A DNA stretch of 64,000 nucleotides from Nemopilema nomurai (lineage: Eukaryota > Cnidaria > Scyphozoa > Rhizostomeae > Rhizostomatidae), in the NCBI GenBank assembly GCA_003864495.1, contig ML133381.1, positions 684,743 to 748,742 on the forward strand, given 5' to 3'. A program made the position numbers and the translations under genes. Of the stretch, positions 63,801 to 64,000 are shown one piece after another. The notes beneath the pieces are model-generated. The model saw only the letters and a list, made by a program, of their open reading frames with translations. It had not been told where the DNA came from and did no database searches. Numbering within the stretch: the first letter of the stretch is position 1; each line of letters starts with the position of its first letter.

Positions 63801-63954
63801 TGGGGGATGAAGTCTTTTCAGAATTATGAACATCTCGAGTTGGGACCATCTGTAGCTCGGCCATATAATCTTGCACAGGACTTGGCACCTCGATGGGAGT
63901 CTTGGAAACAGGACCAACATCATTAGTTGTGACAAGCTTTCGGGAAGGAGTCAT
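33802..63954 (-). CDS. TALPID3: TALPID3 (KIAA0586) ciliary protein, 18 exons in window, 5' end missing
   Basis: Exons: 63954-63483, 63199-63085, 45375-45332, 43772-43577, 43181-43106, 42684-42475, 41587-41155, 40513-40401, 40125-40060, 39716-39442, 39164-39025, 38660-38506, 38300-38102, 37226-37013, 36636-36317, 35306-35188, 34994-34829, 34442-33802. All 17 junctions are phase-compatible and total 3954 nt (1317 codons plus stop). Family landmarks occur in vertebrate order: KSLLETPLPRSKIPVPFSRN, a coiled coil at VLSEVQQRRERLETNLGALV (~240-259), AHRSTVRPPHIQFHSP, WIEHELLARIVNQM (667 on), VQLCIDAGIPLN, STPPQTPPIS, SEGQVLDLL, and the C-terminal TKITLMIPSV followed by Asp/Ser/Leu. TALPID3 acts at the distal centriole and basal body and is needed for ciliogenesis and Hedgehog signalling in vertebrates. 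The exons at 63 kb are assigned by motif order and phase across a 17.7-kb intron, so that link is less sure. Confidence 0.9.
35041..35061. repeat. T-run followed by G-run
   Basis: An uninterrupted T tract leads into an uninterrupted G tract, in a TALPID3 intron (34995-35187). It is the kind of site where length errors are common. Confidence 0.85.
37515..37763. mobile_element. Harbinger-type MITE, 249 bp
   Basis: The 21-base terminal inverted repeats are GGCCCGGATTACATTGCTAC(G) on the left and, on the opposite strand, GACCCCGGTTACACTGCTAC(G) on the right. TAA flanks both sides (37512-37514 and 37764-37766), the Harbinger-type target duplication. It lies in the TALPID3 intron 37227-38101 and has no coding capacity. 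Its ends resemble those of the MITE at 23325 only in general form, so it is a separate family. Confidence 0.82.
46759..53174 (-). CDS. Unrecognised gene inside a TALPID3 intron, 5 candidate exons
   Basis: Candidate exons in order: 53174-53055 (LVNRLPRLLVEAESVYDFIS..., ends phase 0), 50912-50819 (RVMNKMESSAKLISVAIQSL...), 48319-48229 (ELSVRMASHVANIDVPSLVQ...), 47932-47863 (GGPIITREHRIDQDEKATKT...) and 46851-46759 (TENEEDPQMTIIKKLDGFSN..., then stop). Each has GT-AG borders and the phases agree (0, 1, 2, 0). The acceptors at 47932 and 46851 have good pyrimidine tracts; the one at 53174 is poor and an alternative lies about 18 bases inside. The donor at 48229 borders a minisatellite and has alternatives. 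The protein looks helical and soluble; I do not recognise a family. The 5' end is not found. These exons do not fit TALPID3, since the flanking TALPID3 exons join each other directly in phase. Confidence 0.42.
46917..46922 (-). terminator. Pol III terminator T6 of the tRNA-Thr gene
   Basis: Six As on the plus strand give a TTTTTT run on the minus strand, a few bases past the 3' end of the tRNA, as expected for RNA polymerase III. Confidence 0.8.
46927..46999 (-). tRNA. tRNA-Thr, anticodon TGT
   Basis: The 73-base minus-strand gene folds as a full cloverleaf. The acceptor stem is GCCTCTA/TAGGGGC with one G-U pair, and the discriminator is T. The D arm carries the A box TAGCTCAGTGGTTAGAG. The anticodon stem CTGGT/ACCAG holds the loop CTTGTAA, giving anticodon TGT for ACA codons. 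The T arm holds GTTCGAG. CCA is not encoded, as is normal in eukaryotes. There is no intron. The intact stems and terminator argue for a working gene over a SINE head. It lies in the 17.7-kb TALPID3 intron. Confidence 0.95.
47260..47405. repeat. G/C-run inverted-repeat motif region
   Basis: Contains GGGGGCTTTAGCCCCCC followed by two further C-runs with AGCCCCC and GACCCCCC blocks. It looks like a fragment of a dispersed repeat, and similar G-rich blocks occur near 48370-48540. No gene was seen. Confidence 0.6.
48021..48236. repeat. ACAATACAGAACAATGCAATACAGC-type minisatellite
   Basis: About 215 bases of imperfect repeats built from AACACAATACAGAACAATGC and CAATACAGC words. They create long cysteine-rich false frames on the minus strand. 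The right edge touches the donor of a candidate exon at 48229, which makes that splice site uncertain. Confidence 0.9.
48371..48540. repeat. G-run-rich dispersed repeat fragment
   Basis: Two runs of nine or more G (starting about 48380 and 48499) flank a GGGCGTGGCCCC / CCACGCCCCCC inverted pair. It is probably a transposon-derived fragment and shows no coding signal. Confidence 0.55.
51322..51379. repeat. Perfect 17-bp inverted repeat (hairpin)
   Basis: TACCCTGGGTACCAGAC at 51322-51338 pairs perfectly with GTCTGGTACCCAGGGTA at 51363-51379, across a 24-base spacer. It could be a small MITE core or terminal-repeat remnant. Confidence 0.92.
53175..54844 (-). other. Probable IRF2BP 3' UTR and downstream sequence
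   Basis: An AT-rich stretch directly 3' of the IRF2BP stop with no open frame of note. A minus-strand ATTAAA (TTTAAT on plus, near 54680) is a possible poly(A) signal. The family usually has a long 3' UTR, so much of this could be transcribed. Confidence 0.45.
54845..56794 (-). CDS. IRF2BP: IRF2BP family transcriptional co-repressor, single exon, 649 aa
   Basis: An uninterrupted 649-codon frame with both diagnostic ends of the family. The N-terminal C4 zinc finger (C14, C17, C35, C38; CYLCDLPRTPWAILHEFTEP, CRGCCNYEGPDRI) is the IRF-2BP1/2 domain used for partner binding. The C-terminal C3HC4-type RING (~564-613; CSICGDLLEDTHFVQCP, HKFCFPCSKESIKKQG, CPSGKRCPL) ends near PWAFMQSEIQTILA. Between them lie Pro/Ser/Gly-rich regions and a KVRKRKIEEP nuclear-signal-like patch. 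Family members are nuclear co-regulators, and the RING binds IRF2 and related factors in mammals. A second ATG nine bases in (56785) is possible. The intronless coding region matches the vertebrate genes. It lies wholly within a TALPID3 intron on the same strand. Confidence 0.97.
   Translation of the reverse strand: MEKMSSSRMQRVHCYLCDLPRTPWAILHEFTEPICRGCCNYEGPDRIEEVIEYARYLRKGWENQIRAIKSQSVTSNGTSAISSPSPGSHSSNNGSGVENGPPSLNTNGIPPSNSYHHMHMHARGYPSKINGGEEEHIILKHENGTPVAGDPYSKRFFAGHPGEHQMFLPGEVDDPEKRPPNFPPRPKHDIPLPVPRRHPEVGELPPHVVKNLEILNGCVPFDVRFKKDHSLIARVFSFEVVHRTGGGSSDFEVKMYMEYPRNSGIIYQSASAVTKVMYQDSSKEVGKNLSSGFKYLEYEVQGKENDWRLLGDFLPESVRFLKEPVSLDALPLRLNEQAFPYATSLNNSFKVRKRKIEEPDPFPPPQPTRAPRRTYKEREDEQIQRHLWMQSQVDALRLSMAQLTNPLPHPGVHGLYRPALGGPPVEHGRPQASVPPVAAVSSASPTHIHQHPQHNGPMPPSPRTAPWGLPSSMAALISAAGSVEPASGNSQVVPGSQPGSTSNANPPTTEAAPKSKPVEKDQEESSTPSEGKAETSESTSSPLSGTLTASSKGRQGTKSNHLKCSICGDLLEDTHFVQCPSVGSHKFCFPCSKESIKKQGSGSDVFCPSGKRCPLVGSNLPWAFMQSEIQTILATETKVKEETRENGEA
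57589..57596. promoter_or_regulatory. Full CRE palindrome TGACGTCA
   Basis: A perfect CREB/ATF site lies about 800 bases upstream of the IRF2BP start codon. An 8-bp match alone is weak; another copy occurs at 50158-50165 with no gene nearby. Confidence 0.3.
60431..60482. repeat. 21-bp direct repeat pair
   Basis: TTCATTACAAATATTTCATC(G) occurs at 60431-60451 and 60462-60482, separated by ten bases. Confidence 0.9.
62673..62716. repeat. Short tandem repeat, ~17-bp unit
   Basis: About two and a half copies of GACAAAAGACAAAACAT with single-base variation, in the TALPID3 intron. Confidence 0.85.
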
Positions 63955-64000
63955 CTGTCAAATCAAATACGTCAAATGTCATTTTCATTATAAGCAGGAA

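Overview
The window is AT-rich, intron-rich nuclear DNA of an animal. The gene set is a secreted fibrinogen-domain protein, a C19orf47-type SAM protein, the ciliary protein TALPID3 and an IRF2BP co-repressor. Together with Harbinger-type MITEs and a tRNA-derived SINE, this suits a cnidarian, most likely an anthozoan such as a stony coral; the organism is an inference. Nearly all coding sequence lies on the minus strand and is split into short exons with standard GT-AG introns. I rebuilt the gene models by requiring splice sites and codon phase to agree at every junction.

Layout. 1-3420: satellite array of a ~176-bp unit, cut by the window edge. 3893-6070: secreted fibrinogen-related (FReD) protein, three exons, 304 aa. 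6.1-9.7 kb: mostly non-coding, with two weak terminal-exon candidates. 10168-12484: two-exon gene for an unrecognised, very basic, probably nuclear protein of 334 aa. 13805-14098: possible first two exons of a plus-strand gene. 17853-32116: complete C19orf47 homologue, eight exons, 335 aa. Its 9.8-kb fourth intron holds an ~8.65-kb near-perfect inverted repeat with an asymmetric 2.2-kb interruption carrying a Harbinger-type MITE, and a SINE next to the repeat. 33802-63954: TALPID3/KIAA0586, 18 exons and 1317 codons in phase; its 5' end lies beyond the window.

One TALPID3 intron (45376-63084, 17.7 kb) contains a complete single-exon IRF2BP gene (54845-56794, 649 aa), a tRNA-Thr(TGT) gene (46927-46999), and a set of phase-compatible exons from an unrecognised gene (46759-53174). 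All are on the same strand as TALPID3.

How the parts relate. The identified proteins share no obvious pathway: TALPID3 builds cilia, IRF2BP and probably C19orf47 act in the nucleus, and the FReD protein is secreted. What stands out is architecture: same-strand nesting of genes inside a TALPID3 intron, and a very large intronic hairpin inside the C19orf47 homologue. I found no clearly new biochemical system. All homology calls rest on recognising the protein families by eye, not on database searches.
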